This document shows, piece by piece, positions 1 to 5,071 of a stretch of DNA of 5,071 bases. Position 1 is the first letter of the stretch; every line of letters starts with the position of its first letter. The notes under the pieces were generated by a model, which saw only the letters and a list, made by a program, of their open reading frames with translations, had not been told where the DNA came from and did no database searches. Both the position numbers and the translations under genes were made by a program. This DNA comes from Hyphomicrobiales bacterium (GTDB taxonomy: Bacteria; Pseudomonadota; Alphaproteobacteria; Rhizobiales; OSC116): the NCBI GenBank assembly GCA_013214985.1, contig JABSRY010000214.1, positions 1 through 5,071 of the forward strand, in the 5' to 3' direction.

Positions 1-52
1 GGTGATAAAGCAACACCGTAACATTATGGCTCTTATGAATATATTTGCTCAT
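1..52 (-). CDS. IS200/IS605-type transposase TnpA, 5' end only
   Basis: On the minus strand an ATG at 52-50 opens a frame that runs off the left window edge after 17 codons: MSKYIHKSHNVTVLLYH. I recognise this as the usual N-terminus of one subgroup of Y1 (HUH) single-strand transposases of the IS200/IS605 group, in which the next residues are normally a strand like LVFPAKYRR. These enzymes cut and join single-stranded DNA at hairpins flanking the element, using a single catalytic tyrosine; the HUH motif and Tyr lie outside the window. A hairpin 7 bp upstream (59-84) fits an element end. No strong ribosome binding site precedes the ATG. A REP-associated transposase (RAYT) is an alternative. 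With only 17 residues visible I cannot say whether the gene is intact. Confidence 0.62.
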   Translation of the reverse strand, partial: MSKYIHKSHNVTVLLYH

Positions 53-58
53 GCGAAC

Positions 59-84
59 ATTCTACGCCCCAAGGGGCAGGGAAT
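59..84. repeat. Imperfect hairpin at the end of the IS200-like element
   Basis: ATTC (59-62) pairs with GAAT (81-84), T63 can wobble with G80, positions 64-65 and 78-79 are mismatched, and GCCCC (66-70) pairs with GGGGC (73-77). This gives a bulged hairpin just upstream of the tnpA start. IS200/IS605 elements carry subterminal imperfect palindromes of this kind, which TnpA recognises on single-stranded DNA. The hairpin may also hinder translation of tnpA or block outside transcription, as is known for IS200. The exact element tip cannot be fixed from one end; it probably lies in the AT-rich bases just right of the hairpin. Confidence 0.55.
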
Positions 85-112
85 TGAACCCTAAAAATGA
101 TTAAAATATAGT
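84..112 (+). promoter_or_regulatory. Predicted sigma-70 promoter of the first LysR gene
   Basis: TTGAAC (84-89) and TATAGT (107-112) are separated by exactly 17 bp, so transcription would begin near 118-119, about 28 bp before the ATG at 147. A second TATAGT at 112-117 overlaps. The -35 box touches the right arm of the IS200-like hairpin, so part of this promoter may have been supplied by the insertion sequence. This is prediction from consensus only. Confidence 0.4.
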
Positions 113-146
113 ATAGTTGAAATTAATAGTTCGAAATTTTGATACA

Positions 147-1027
147 ATGATTAATAACTTAAAGGCAATGGCTATATTTGCTACTATTGTTGACCGTGGA
201 AGTTTTCGTGAAGCGGCAAAAGCACTTAATTTAACGCCGTCAGTAGTCAGTCATCATTTGGCTAAATTGGAACAGCAACTTGGTGTTGCGTTATTGTACC
301 GATCTACTCGTAAGCTTGCCTTAACGCATGATGGCGAAACGCTATATATATCTGCAAAAAAGATGTTGATTGCGGCTGAAATGGGCGTTGACCAAATTGC
401 TAGGGAACAAACGCAATTGGTTGGTAGTTTAAAAATTGCGATGCCAGCAACTTATTCTAAAAACCCGATATTGAAGAAAATCGCAGAATTTTCACTTAAT
501 CACCCAAACGTGGATTTGGATATTAGGTTTAATGATTTGCCGCTTAATTTGATTGAAGAGGGCATTGATTTGGCAATAAGAGCAGGTGATTTTCCAGATA
601 GTGCGTTAATGTCAAAAAAGCTACATAATTTGGTGCTTAAATTGTTAGTATCGCCCAAATATATTGAAAATGATCATCTAAATGTTACAGATTTGGCGCA
701 TCCAAATGATATTGTTAACTGGGATTTTATAGGCATTTCCCAACGGCCATTTAGCAAGTTATTCTTGGATGAAAATCGTGAAGATTTTAAGCTGAATTAC
801 AAGCCTCGGATAATAGTTGATGATGTCTCGGCTGCACAACATTTGGCCGAACAAGGGCTTGGTATTGTTAGCCCGCCAGAGTTTTTATATTGCGATCAAG
901 TGGCTAGGGGTTGGTTGAAATATTACCCAATTGGAAACTGCGCGATGTGCCAGTGCATTTAGTATGGCCATCTAACACACAAAAAGTTAGTTTAACCAAA
1001 CGCTTAGTGAATTTTTTGACTGAATGA
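147..1027 (+). pseudogene. LysR-type transcriptional regulator, frameshifted near the 3' end
   Basis: From the ATG at 147 the product starts MINNLKAMAIFATIVDRGSF, the normal LysR N-terminus, with the winged helix-turn-helix at about residues 18-40 and the linker helix after it. The substrate-binding domain contains the CrgA-like stretch LPLNLIEEGIDLAIRAG. I prefer ATG 147 to the upstream TTG at 117, which sits at the predicted transcription start. The uninterrupted frame ends at 962 with an atypical tail (YYPIGNCAMCQCI). From 929 another frame reads NWKLRDVPVHLVWPS and continues to a stop at 1025-1027, a proper LysR C-terminus that aligns with the end of the second LysR here (EWQLNEWPLYLVHP). 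One base has been lost around 921-928, most simply a T (TAT TTA CCC, Tyr-Leu-Pro, becoming TAT TAC CCA). Repaired, the protein would be 293 residues, normal for the family. A sequencing error is the alternative. The DNA-binding part is untouched. Confidence 0.85.
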
Positions 1028-1035
1028 TTTTTCGA

Positions 1036-1200
1036 TTAATTACCGTAAATAGGGTTTATTCGAGTAACTGGTTCTGGTGCATATTTCAAAACCCAACAAT
1101 ATATTGTTGAATGATCTACAATAACACCACGTTCATAAAGCATTTCTTTCAACTCACTATAGCCAATGCCGTATATGCAGCAGAACCAATTACCCCCCAT
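1036..1200 (-). pseudogene. IS6-family transposase remnant (N-terminal helix-turn-helix piece)
   Basis: Reading the minus strand from 1200 down to a TAA at 1038-1036 gives 54 residues whose core, NWFCCIYGIGYSELKEML followed by ERGVIVDHSTIYCWVLKY and APEP, matches the N-terminal segment of IS6-family transposases. Members of that family typically read like RWYCRYGISYRELEEML, ERGV-VDHSTIYRWV and YAPE. The DDE catalytic domain that should follow is absent, as are the first residues and any recognisable terminal repeats. The degenerate position TIYC instead of TIYR also suggests decay. The fragment lies in the same frame as the SDR gene, starting four codons after its stop, and its own stop is 8 bp from the end of the LysR pseudogene. 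It cannot encode a working transposase. It marks an old insertion or deletion here. Confidence 0.72.
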
Positions 1201-1209
1201 ATTTACAAA

Positions 1210-1821
1210 TTATATTGGGCGGTAAAGGCGTAAAACTTTGCCGTTTAATTGCCCCATAACACAATGGCGGTAGGCGTTCACAACATCATGCATCGGGGTG
1301 ATTTCATAACCAGGGAAGGTGCGACCCATTGCATCTTCGCTATCTGCGATTAAGCTTGGGCTAACAATATTTACCCGAGCACGGCCATTAAGCTCTAACG
1401 CCAATGCATAGGTAAAACTGTTAAGCGCACCATTGGCCGCCGCTGCAAAAACACCACCTGCAATAGGCTGATCGTTTAAAATACCACTGGTTAGGGTAAT
1501 AGATGCACCAACATTTAGCAATGGCAATACCGCTTGCACCATATTCACTTGGCCGCTAAATTTATAACCAAGCCCATTGCCTTCATCTGCCAAATTAATA
1601 TCAGCAAATTCACCAAATGCTGCTTTGCCATAACAGGTAATCAGCCCATCAAATTTGGCGACGCCTTTTAACGCTTTATCAATCGATGCGCGGTCAGTTA
1701 CATCTAATATAATATCGGCATTGGTGCGCCCTGCTCTAATAATTTCAAAATCTTGCGCTAAATCTTTGGCAACGGCACTGCCAATTGCGCCATTCGCGCC
1801 GACTATTAAAATTCTTTTCAT
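1210..1821 (-). CDS. Short SDR-family protein with non-canonical active site
   Basis: The 203-residue product begins MKRILIVGANGAIGSAVAKD: a Rossmann beta strand followed by the NAD(P)-binding glycine pattern G8-A-N-G11-A-I-G14. D40-V-T fits the adenine-ring contact, and CYGKAAFG takes the place of the NAG motif. T111-S112-G113 supplies the usual catalytic serine strand, but the YxxxK pair expected about 13 and 17 residues later falls on F125 and A129 within GGVFAAAANGALNSF. A related subgroup of very short SDRs that I recall has a similar gap, so this may be a family trait. Start: ATG 1821 has GGAG at 1831-1828 with 6-bp spacing; the GTG at 1833 overlaps that site and is unlikely. The gene follows the cupin gene after 24 bp and is probably co-transcribed. 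Substrate unknown; an oxidoreductase role is inferred from the fold only. Confidence 0.85.
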   Translation of the reverse strand: MKRILIVGANGAIGSAVAKDLAQDFEIIRAGRTNADIILDVTDRASIDKALKGVAKFDGLITCYGKAAFGEFADINLADEGNGLGYKFSGQVNMVQAVLPLLNVGASITLTSGILNDQPIAGGVFAAAANGALNSFTYALALELNGRARVNIVSPSLIADSEDAMGRTFPGYEITPMHDVVNAYRHCVMGQLNGKVLRLYRPI

Positions 1822-1845
1822 GCTAATCTCCACTTTCTTTCTTAT

Positions 1846-2214
1846 TTATGTCCAAACATCATTTTCTGCGGTTGTTTTACTGGTTGCTAAATCACCCGTA
1901 TTTAAGACACCCTTCGGTTCAATCAGCAACATTTTTACTAATTTTTCGGCATACGGTTTATGCTCAACCCCTTTAGGCACAACATACATTTCACCTTGGT
2001 TAATATTTACATGTCCATCTCTAAAGTCAATACGCAACTCACCTTCTAATATTATAAAAGTTTCATCCGTATCAGCATGTTCGTGCCAAATAAAATCCCC
2101 TTCTAACTTTACGATTTTAAACTGATAATCGTTCATTTCGGCAATCACTTTTGGCTGCCAAGTCTCGTTAAACATTGCTAATTTGTCATTAAAATTAATT
2201 GCTTCATATGCCAT
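1846..2214 (-). CDS. Small single-domain cupin protein
   Basis: This 122-residue protein contains both cupin motifs. Motif 1 is G39-x4-H44-E-H46-x4-E51-x6-G58, and motif 2 is G74-x5-P80-x-G82-xx-H85. H44, H46, E51 and H85 are the expected metal ligands, so a metal-binding beta barrel is very likely. The stretch RIDFRDGHVNINQGEMYVVP and the ENDVWT tail are characteristic of a widespread short cupin family of unknown function, sometimes loosely annotated as mannose-6-phosphate isomerase-like; I would not assign an enzymatic reaction. Start: ATG at 2214 is preceded by AAGGAA (2226-2221) with 6-bp spacing, and MAYEAINFNDKL is a natural N-terminus. An upstream TTG at 2253 would overlap the predicted -10 region and is rejected. 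First gene of a two-gene operon with the SDR, divergent from the second LysR gene. Confidence 0.87.
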   Translation of the reverse strand: MAYEAINFNDKLAMFNETWQPKVIAEMNDYQFKIVKLEGDFIWHEHADTDETFIILEGELRIDFRDGHVNINQGEMYVVPKGVEHKPYAEKLVKMLLIEPKGVLNTGDLATSKTTAENDVWT

Positions 2215-2242
2215 CTTAATTTCCTTTTCATGAGGTAGCTTA

Positions 2243-2271
2243 ATTATAACCAATATTTTAGCTTTGATTAG
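2243..2271 (-). promoter_or_regulatory. Predicted promoter of the cupin-SDR operon
   Basis: On the minus strand a perfect -10 box, TATAAT, lies at 2248-2243. At 17-bp spacing the -35 position reads CTAATC (2271-2266), a poor match to TTGACA. Start of transcription would be near 2236, about 22 bp before the cupin ATG. A strong -10 with a weak -35 is typical of promoters that need an activator, in line with the LysR gene and dyad directly upstream. Confidence 0.5.
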
Positions 2272-2281
2272 TGGGTTAATT

Positions 2282-2310
2282 ACAATATATTGTTACATAT
2301 AAGTAACAAT
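2282..2310. promoter_or_regulatory. Likely LysR operator between divergent genes
   Basis: ATTGTTAC (2289-2296) and GTAACAAT (2303-2310) form a perfect 8+8 bp inverted repeat with a 6-bp spacer. It overlaps a second perfect palindrome, ACAATATATTGT (2282-2293). The larger dyad is centred at 2299.5, about 63 bp upstream of the predicted cupin-operon start, close to the -65 position at which LysR regulators usually bind their recognition site. The same dyad overlaps a possible -10 (TATAAG, 2298-2303) of the lysR gene and lies just 10 bp from its ATG, which would allow negative autoregulation. Binding by this LysR protein is inferred from position and symmetry. Confidence 0.6.
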
Positions 2311-2320
2311 AGAGCCGCCA

Positions 2321-3220
2321 ATGTTAGATCAAATAGAAGAAATGATATGTTTTGCCGCCATTATAGAAAAAGGCTCAATAACCAATGCAGCAACTATATT
2401 AAAGCGCTCCAAAGCCCATATCAGCCGAAAATTAAATGATTTAGAAGCCCGTTACAAAGTAAAGTTGTTTCACCGTACCACTCGCAAAATGAACTTAACC
2501 GATGCAGGTAAACAGCTCAAACACCCCGCATTAGAGCTATATTCACGGCATTTAAAACTCGATCATTTGGCTCAACAGGTGCAATCTAACTTAACGGGTG
2601 ATTTTGCTATTTCTGTAAATGATAGTATCGCAAGCTTTGCCCTCAAACCCATAATACCTAAGCTGTTCAACCAATTTCCAGACATTAATTTCAACATTAA
2701 CATTACCAACGAACCTATAGATTTGATTAAAGAGAATATCGATTTGACAATAAGATCTGGGCAAGTGGTCGATGAAAATTTGGTAGTAAAAAAAATGGGC
2801 CCCATGGTCGAAAAGCTATATATGTCGACAAAAAACAGAGCTTTATCTAAGAATATTAAAAATATTGCCGATTTGCAAAACCATGTCTTAGTCGTTAACC
2901 CCTACACGTTTAAACAGGGCAAAATTCAACTTTACAATGGCCATGAAAACATCATCCTAAACCCAAAAAAGTTAAACATCATCAATCGCTACAAGCTAAT
3001 TTTGGACACGGTGCTAAACTCCAACCATATCGGCGCTTTATTAGATTTTACCACAAAGAAAGCCTTGGATGATGGTGATATCGTCAATATTTTACCTGAG
3101 TGGCAGTTGAACGAATGGCCGCTTTATTTGGTGCACCCGTTTTATGCTCCCATGCCGATGAAGTTAAAAAAAATATCCGAATTTATTCTAGAAAATATGC
3201 AGTTCAGTTACAAAAATTAG
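2321..3220 (+). CDS. LysR-type transcriptional regulator, CrgA-like
   Basis: The 299-residue product has normal LysR length. Residues 1-60 form the winged helix-turn-helix (MLDQIEEMICFAAIIEKGSI, then the recognition region RSKAHISRKLNDLE and the wing FHRTTRKMNLTDAG). Residues about 92-297 form the periplasmic-binding-protein-like effector domain, including EPIDLIKENIDLTIRSG, the counterpart of LPLNLIEEGIDLAIRAG in the frameshifted LysR upstream. The two are clearly related but diverged. ATG 2321 has only a weak purine stretch (AGAG, 2311-2314) before it, yet the N-terminus begins at the usual position for the family. The gene diverges from the cupin-SDR operon and is its probable regulator. 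Its stop is 8 bp from the stop of the convergent gntR gene, with no obvious terminator hairpin between. The effector is unknown. Confidence 0.92.
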   Translation: MLDQIEEMICFAAIIEKGSITNAATILKRSKAHISRKLNDLEARYKVKLFHRTTRKMNLTDAGKQLKHPALELYSRHLKLDHLAQQVQSNLTGDFAISVNDSIASFALKPIIPKLFNQFPDINFNINITNEPIDLIKENIDLTIRSGQVVDENLVVKKMGPMVEKLYMSTKNRALSKNIKNIADLQNHVLVVNPYTFKQGKIQLYNGHENIILNPKKLNIINRYKLILDTVLNSNHIGALLDFTTKKALDDGDIVNILPEWQLNEWPLYLVHPFYAPMPMKLKKISEFILENMQFSYKN

Positions 3221-3228
3221 GCTCAATT

Positions 3229-3942
3229 TTACGCCCTATTTTTCAAATATTCAGTGAAATGCTTAAGATGATTTTCAGATGCCAGTTCAGCAGCATCAGC
3301 ATCGCCGTTTACCACCGCTAAATAAATTGCTTCGTGCTCTTTCGCATTGTCTTTAAAACCCTCTGGCATATTTTCTAAATAGTTCATATGTTCATAAATG
3401 CTATGCTCTATAAGCTCAATCATGCTGCGCATTGAGTATAATAGCACTATATTATGCGTGGCTTCCGCTATACTTAAATGAAATGCCGCATCAGTTTCAA
3501 TCATCAATCTTACGTCTTTATTATTGCTTGCATCCACTAAATTTTTATAAGCAATTTCAATTTGCACAATATCTGCATTGGTGCGGCGTTTGGCGGCTAA
3601 CCGCGTTGCTTTTACATCCAATATATTACGCATTTCTGTTATATCCAACGTCAGCTCACCACTATTTTTTATAATATTTTCTAATGGGTCGCTAATTCGC
3701 TTTTTAAAAATATCGCATATTATGGTGCCATTGCCTCTATAGGTTTCAACAATGCCGCGGTCTTTCATAATTGAAATCGCTTCTCGTACCGATGCCCGTG
3801 ATACATTTAGTTGCTCACACAGCTTTCGCTCAGAAAGTAATTTTTCACCCGCTTTTAAAATCCCCTTGGCAATCATCGCCTGTATTTGGTCGATAATAAT
3901 GTCTGCTACTCGGGTGCTTTTAACGGGTTCAAAATTCTGCAT
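3229..3942 (-). CDS. GntR-family regulator, FadR/LldR subgroup (FCD domain)
   Basis: The 237-residue length is typical of FadR-type GntR proteins. The N-terminal winged helix-turn-helix covers residues about 9-77, with the family signature LSERKLCEQLNVSRASVREA and the wing YRGNGTII. The C-terminal all-helical FCD domain spans about 100-235 and carries the metal/ligand set D151, H155, H203 and H225 in the expected order. ATG 3942 has GGAAAG (3954-3949) with 6-bp spacing. The gene diverges from the lldD-like dehydrogenase gene across 105 bp that contain a FadR-family operator, so it is most likely an LldR-like repressor released by L-lactate or a related 2-hydroxy acid. PdhR or GlcC-like effector specificity cannot be excluded from sequence. 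Its own promoter is not distinct: TTGAAT (3990-3985) has only a poor -10 partner. Confidence 0.9.
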   Translation of the reverse strand: MQNFEPVKSTRVADIIIDQIQAMIAKGILKAGEKLLSERKLCEQLNVSRASVREAISIMKDRGIVETYRGNGTIICDIFKKRISDPLENIIKNSGELTLDITEMRNILDVKATRLAAKRRTNADIVQIEIAYKNLVDASNNKDVRLMIETDAAFHLSIAEATHNIVLLYSMRSMIELIEHSIYEHMNYLENMPEGFKDNAKEHEAIYLAVVNGDADAAELASENHLKHFTEYLKNRA

Positions 3943-3970
3943 TTAAAACTTTCCAATTAATTATTTTGAT

Positions 3971-3999
3971 TTGACTCTTTTATAATTCAAACCTATATT
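3971..3999 (+). promoter_or_regulatory. Predicted sigma-70 promoter of the lldD-like gene
   Basis: TTGACT (3971-3976) and TATATT (3994-3999) are separated by exactly 17 bp, a near-consensus promoter. Transcription would start near 4006, leaving a leader of about 42 nt before the ATG at 4048. A promoter this good suggests control mainly by repression, which fits the operator right next to it. Confidence 0.65.
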
Positions 4000-4006
4000 G
4001 GCTTAA

Positions 4007-4017
4007 TGGTCAGACCA
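4007..4017. promoter_or_regulatory. FadR/LldR-type operator TGGTCAGACCA
   Basis: TGGTC and GACCA form a perfect 5+5 bp dyad around one central base. This matches the TGGTnnnACCA core recognised by FadR-subfamily GntR proteins (FadR, PdhR, LldR, GlcC). It lies at the predicted start site of the dehydrogenase promoter, where a bound repressor would block initiation, and 65 bp upstream of the gntR start codon. The divergent gntR product is the obvious candidate to bind. I see only one clear copy in this intergenic region. Confidence 0.75.
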
Positions 4018-4047
4018 ATTATGTAAAAATAGCATGGTGGAGAAATT

Positions 4048-5071
4048 ATGCAACTTAAAAACTGTCACAATATAGATGATTTTCGCAAAATGGCTAAAAG
4101 CCGCATTCCATCCCCCCTATTTCATTATATAGATGGCGGCGCCGATGATGAGTTTACCCTTAGGCGCAACAGCCAAGCCTTTGATGATTATGACTTAATA
4201 CCAAATGGCCTTGCAGATGTGGCCAATATCGACCTATCGACCACTATATTAGGGCAAAAAGTAAATAGTCCATTATTTTTAGCCCCAACAGGTATGAGCC
4301 GTTTATTTCACCATGATGGCGAACGCGCCACATCAAAAGCTGCCGAAAAATTTGGCCACTATTATAGCCTTTCCACCTTATCCTCGGTCAGTATCGAGGA
4401 AGTTGGCGCATTAACCAACAGCCCAAAAATGTTTCAAATTTATATTCATAAAGACCGCGGCTTAACCTATGAGCTAATTGAACGTTGCAAAAAGGCCAAA
4501 TTCACCGCCCTTTGCCTAACCATAGACACCATTGTCGCGGGCAATAGAGAGCGCGATTTGCGCACAGGCATGAGCATGCCACCCAAGTTCACCCCCTCTA
4601 GCATAATGAGCTTTGCTATGCGTCCACGCTGGGTTTATAACTATTTTACCCATGAAGCCTTTAAATTAGCAAATTTGGAAGATCAGTTAAAAGCCACTAG
4701 CGCTGAGCCTTTGTCGGTTGTCGATTATATTAACTCACAATTTGATACAAATTTATGTTGGGATGATGCCAAAAAAGCCATCGAAGCCTGGGGCGGCCCC
4801 TTTGCCATTAAGGGTGTTATGTCGGTAGAAGATGCCAAACGCTCTGTCGACATCGGCGCGAGCGCCATTATGATCAGCAACCATGGCGGCAGACAATTAG
4901 ATCACAGCCCCGCACCGTTCGACTTGCTAAGTGACATTGTCGATGCCGTCGGTGGCAAAATTGAAATAATCTGCGATGGCGGTGTTAGGCGCGGCACGCA
5001 TGTGCTTAAAGCCTTGGCGCTTGGCGCAAATGCATGCTCCATGGGGCGGCCATATTTATACGGGCTAGCCG
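4048..5071 (+). CDS. lldD: FMN-dependent L-lactate / 2-hydroxy-acid dehydrogenase, 3' end outside window
   Basis: 341 codons are present before the window ends; relatives are about 380-400 residues, so only the C-terminal tip is missing. The protein is an FMN alpha/beta barrel of the glycolate oxidase / flavocytochrome b2 family that oxidises L-lactate (or another L-2-hydroxy acid) to the keto acid. All residues expected from glycolate oxidase are visible: Y27 (FHYIDGGADDE), Y132 (QIYIHKDR), D160 and R167 (TIDTIVAGNRERD), K255 (AIKGV), the catalytic pair H279 and R282 (ISNHGGRQLD), and the FMN phosphate loop DGGVRRGT (310-317). There is no N-terminal cytochrome b5 domain, so electrons would pass to the respiratory chain in the manner of bacterial LldD, or to oxygen. 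GGAG at 4039-4042 precedes the ATG by 5 bp. Divergent gntR and an operator at +1 support lactate-type regulation. The exact substrate is inferred. Confidence 0.9.
   Translation, partial: MQLKNCHNIDDFRKMAKSRIPSPLFHYIDGGADDEFTLRRNSQAFDDYDLIPNGLADVANIDLSTTILGQKVNSPLFLAPTGMSRLFHHDGERATSKAAEKFGHYYSLSTLSSVSIEEVGALTNSPKMFQIYIHKDRGLTYELIERCKKAKFTALCLTIDTIVAGNRERDLRTGMSMPPKFTPSSIMSFAMRPRWVYNYFTHEAFKLANLEDQLKATSAEPLSVVDYINSQFDTNLCWDDAKKAIEAWGGPFAIKGVMSVEDAKRSVDIGASAIMISNHGGRQLDHSPAPFDLLSDIVDAVGGKIEIICDGGVRRGTHVLKALALGANACSMGRPYLYGLA

Noticed and set aside
2..94. Plus-strand open frame of 30 codons from the window edge, a possible 3' end of a gene
   Set aside because: It is antisense to the recognisable IS200-type TnpA start and runs through the hairpin; its sequence resembles no protein end I know.
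79..95. GGGTTCAATTCCC on the minus strand looks like a tRNA T-arm
   Set aside because: The AT-rich sequence before it cannot form D-, anticodon or acceptor stems, so no tRNA gene is present. It is better explained as part of the IS end.
117..146. TTG at 117 as the start of the first LysR gene
   Set aside because: The extra ten residues are outside the LysR family pattern and the TTG falls at the predicted transcription start; ATG 147 gives the standard N-terminus.
1094..1109. Perfect 16-bp palindrome CAACAATATATTGTTG, containing the same ACAATATATTGT found in the LysR operator region at 2282-2293
   Set aside because: It lies within the codons for TIYCW of the IS6 transposase relic, where a normal CGT codon changed to TGT would create it. 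Sharing is probably coincidence in AT-rich DNA, though binding by the LysR protein could be tested.
1655..2125. Long plus-strand open frame of 156 codons
   Set aside because: It is antisense to the SDR and cupin genes, both of which have clear family motifs and ribosome binding sites. Its translation has no recognisable domain.
2572..2805. Minus-strand open frame inside the second LysR gene
   Set aside because: Shadow of a well-supported gene, with no start signal and no family resemblance.
3221..3228. Possible bidirectional terminator between the convergent LysR and GntR genes
   Set aside because: The gap is only 8 bp and I find no stable GC-rich hairpin with a T-tract around it.
3432..3946. 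Two plus-strand open frames (3432-3674, 3752-3946) opposite the GntR gene
   Set aside because: Both are antisense to the conserved helix-turn-helix and FCD domains and show no coding features of their own.

Overview
The window looks like an accessory stretch of a moderately AT-rich Gram-negative chromosome, probably a proteobacterium and tentatively an alphaproteobacterium. That placement rests only on gene style: CrgA-like LysR regulators, a flavocytochrome-b2-like L-lactate dehydrogenase beside a FadR-type regulator, and ordinary GGAG/AAGGA ribosome binding sites. No ribosomal or other taxonomic marker is present.

Left part (1-1209): the first bases hold the 5' end of an IS200/IS605-type TnpA gene on the minus strand, preceded by an imperfect hairpin typical of the ends of such elements. 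Next, on the plus strand, is a LysR-type regulator that is intact except for a one-base frameshift near its 3' end. The missing C-terminus is still readable in another frame up to 1027. Eight bases further on is a decayed piece of an IS6-family transposase on the minus strand. It runs up to the stop codon of the next gene.

Middle (1210-3220): a two-gene minus-strand operon encodes a small cupin and then a short SDR-like protein. It diverges from a second, intact LysR-type regulator on the plus strand. The 106-bp space between them holds a perfect 8+8 bp inverted repeat centred about 63 bp upstream of the predicted operon start, next to a good -10 box with a poor -35. This is the classic layout of a LysR activator controlling a divergent operon and its own gene.

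Right part (3229-5071): a FadR/LldR-type GntR regulator (minus strand) diverges from an FMN-dependent L-lactate/2-hydroxy-acid dehydrogenase gene (lldD-like) that runs off the window edge. Their intergenic region contains a well-formed promoter (TTGACT, 17 bp, TATATT) with a perfect FadR-family operator, TGGTCAGACCA, at the predicted start site. This supports lactate-responsive repression.

The parts are ordinary bacterial metabolic and regulatory modules with insertion-sequence debris at the left. I see no clear novel system. The points worth a second look are the frameshifted regulator between two IS traces, the SDR that lacks the usual Tyr/Lys catalytic pair, and the two readable regulatory regions.
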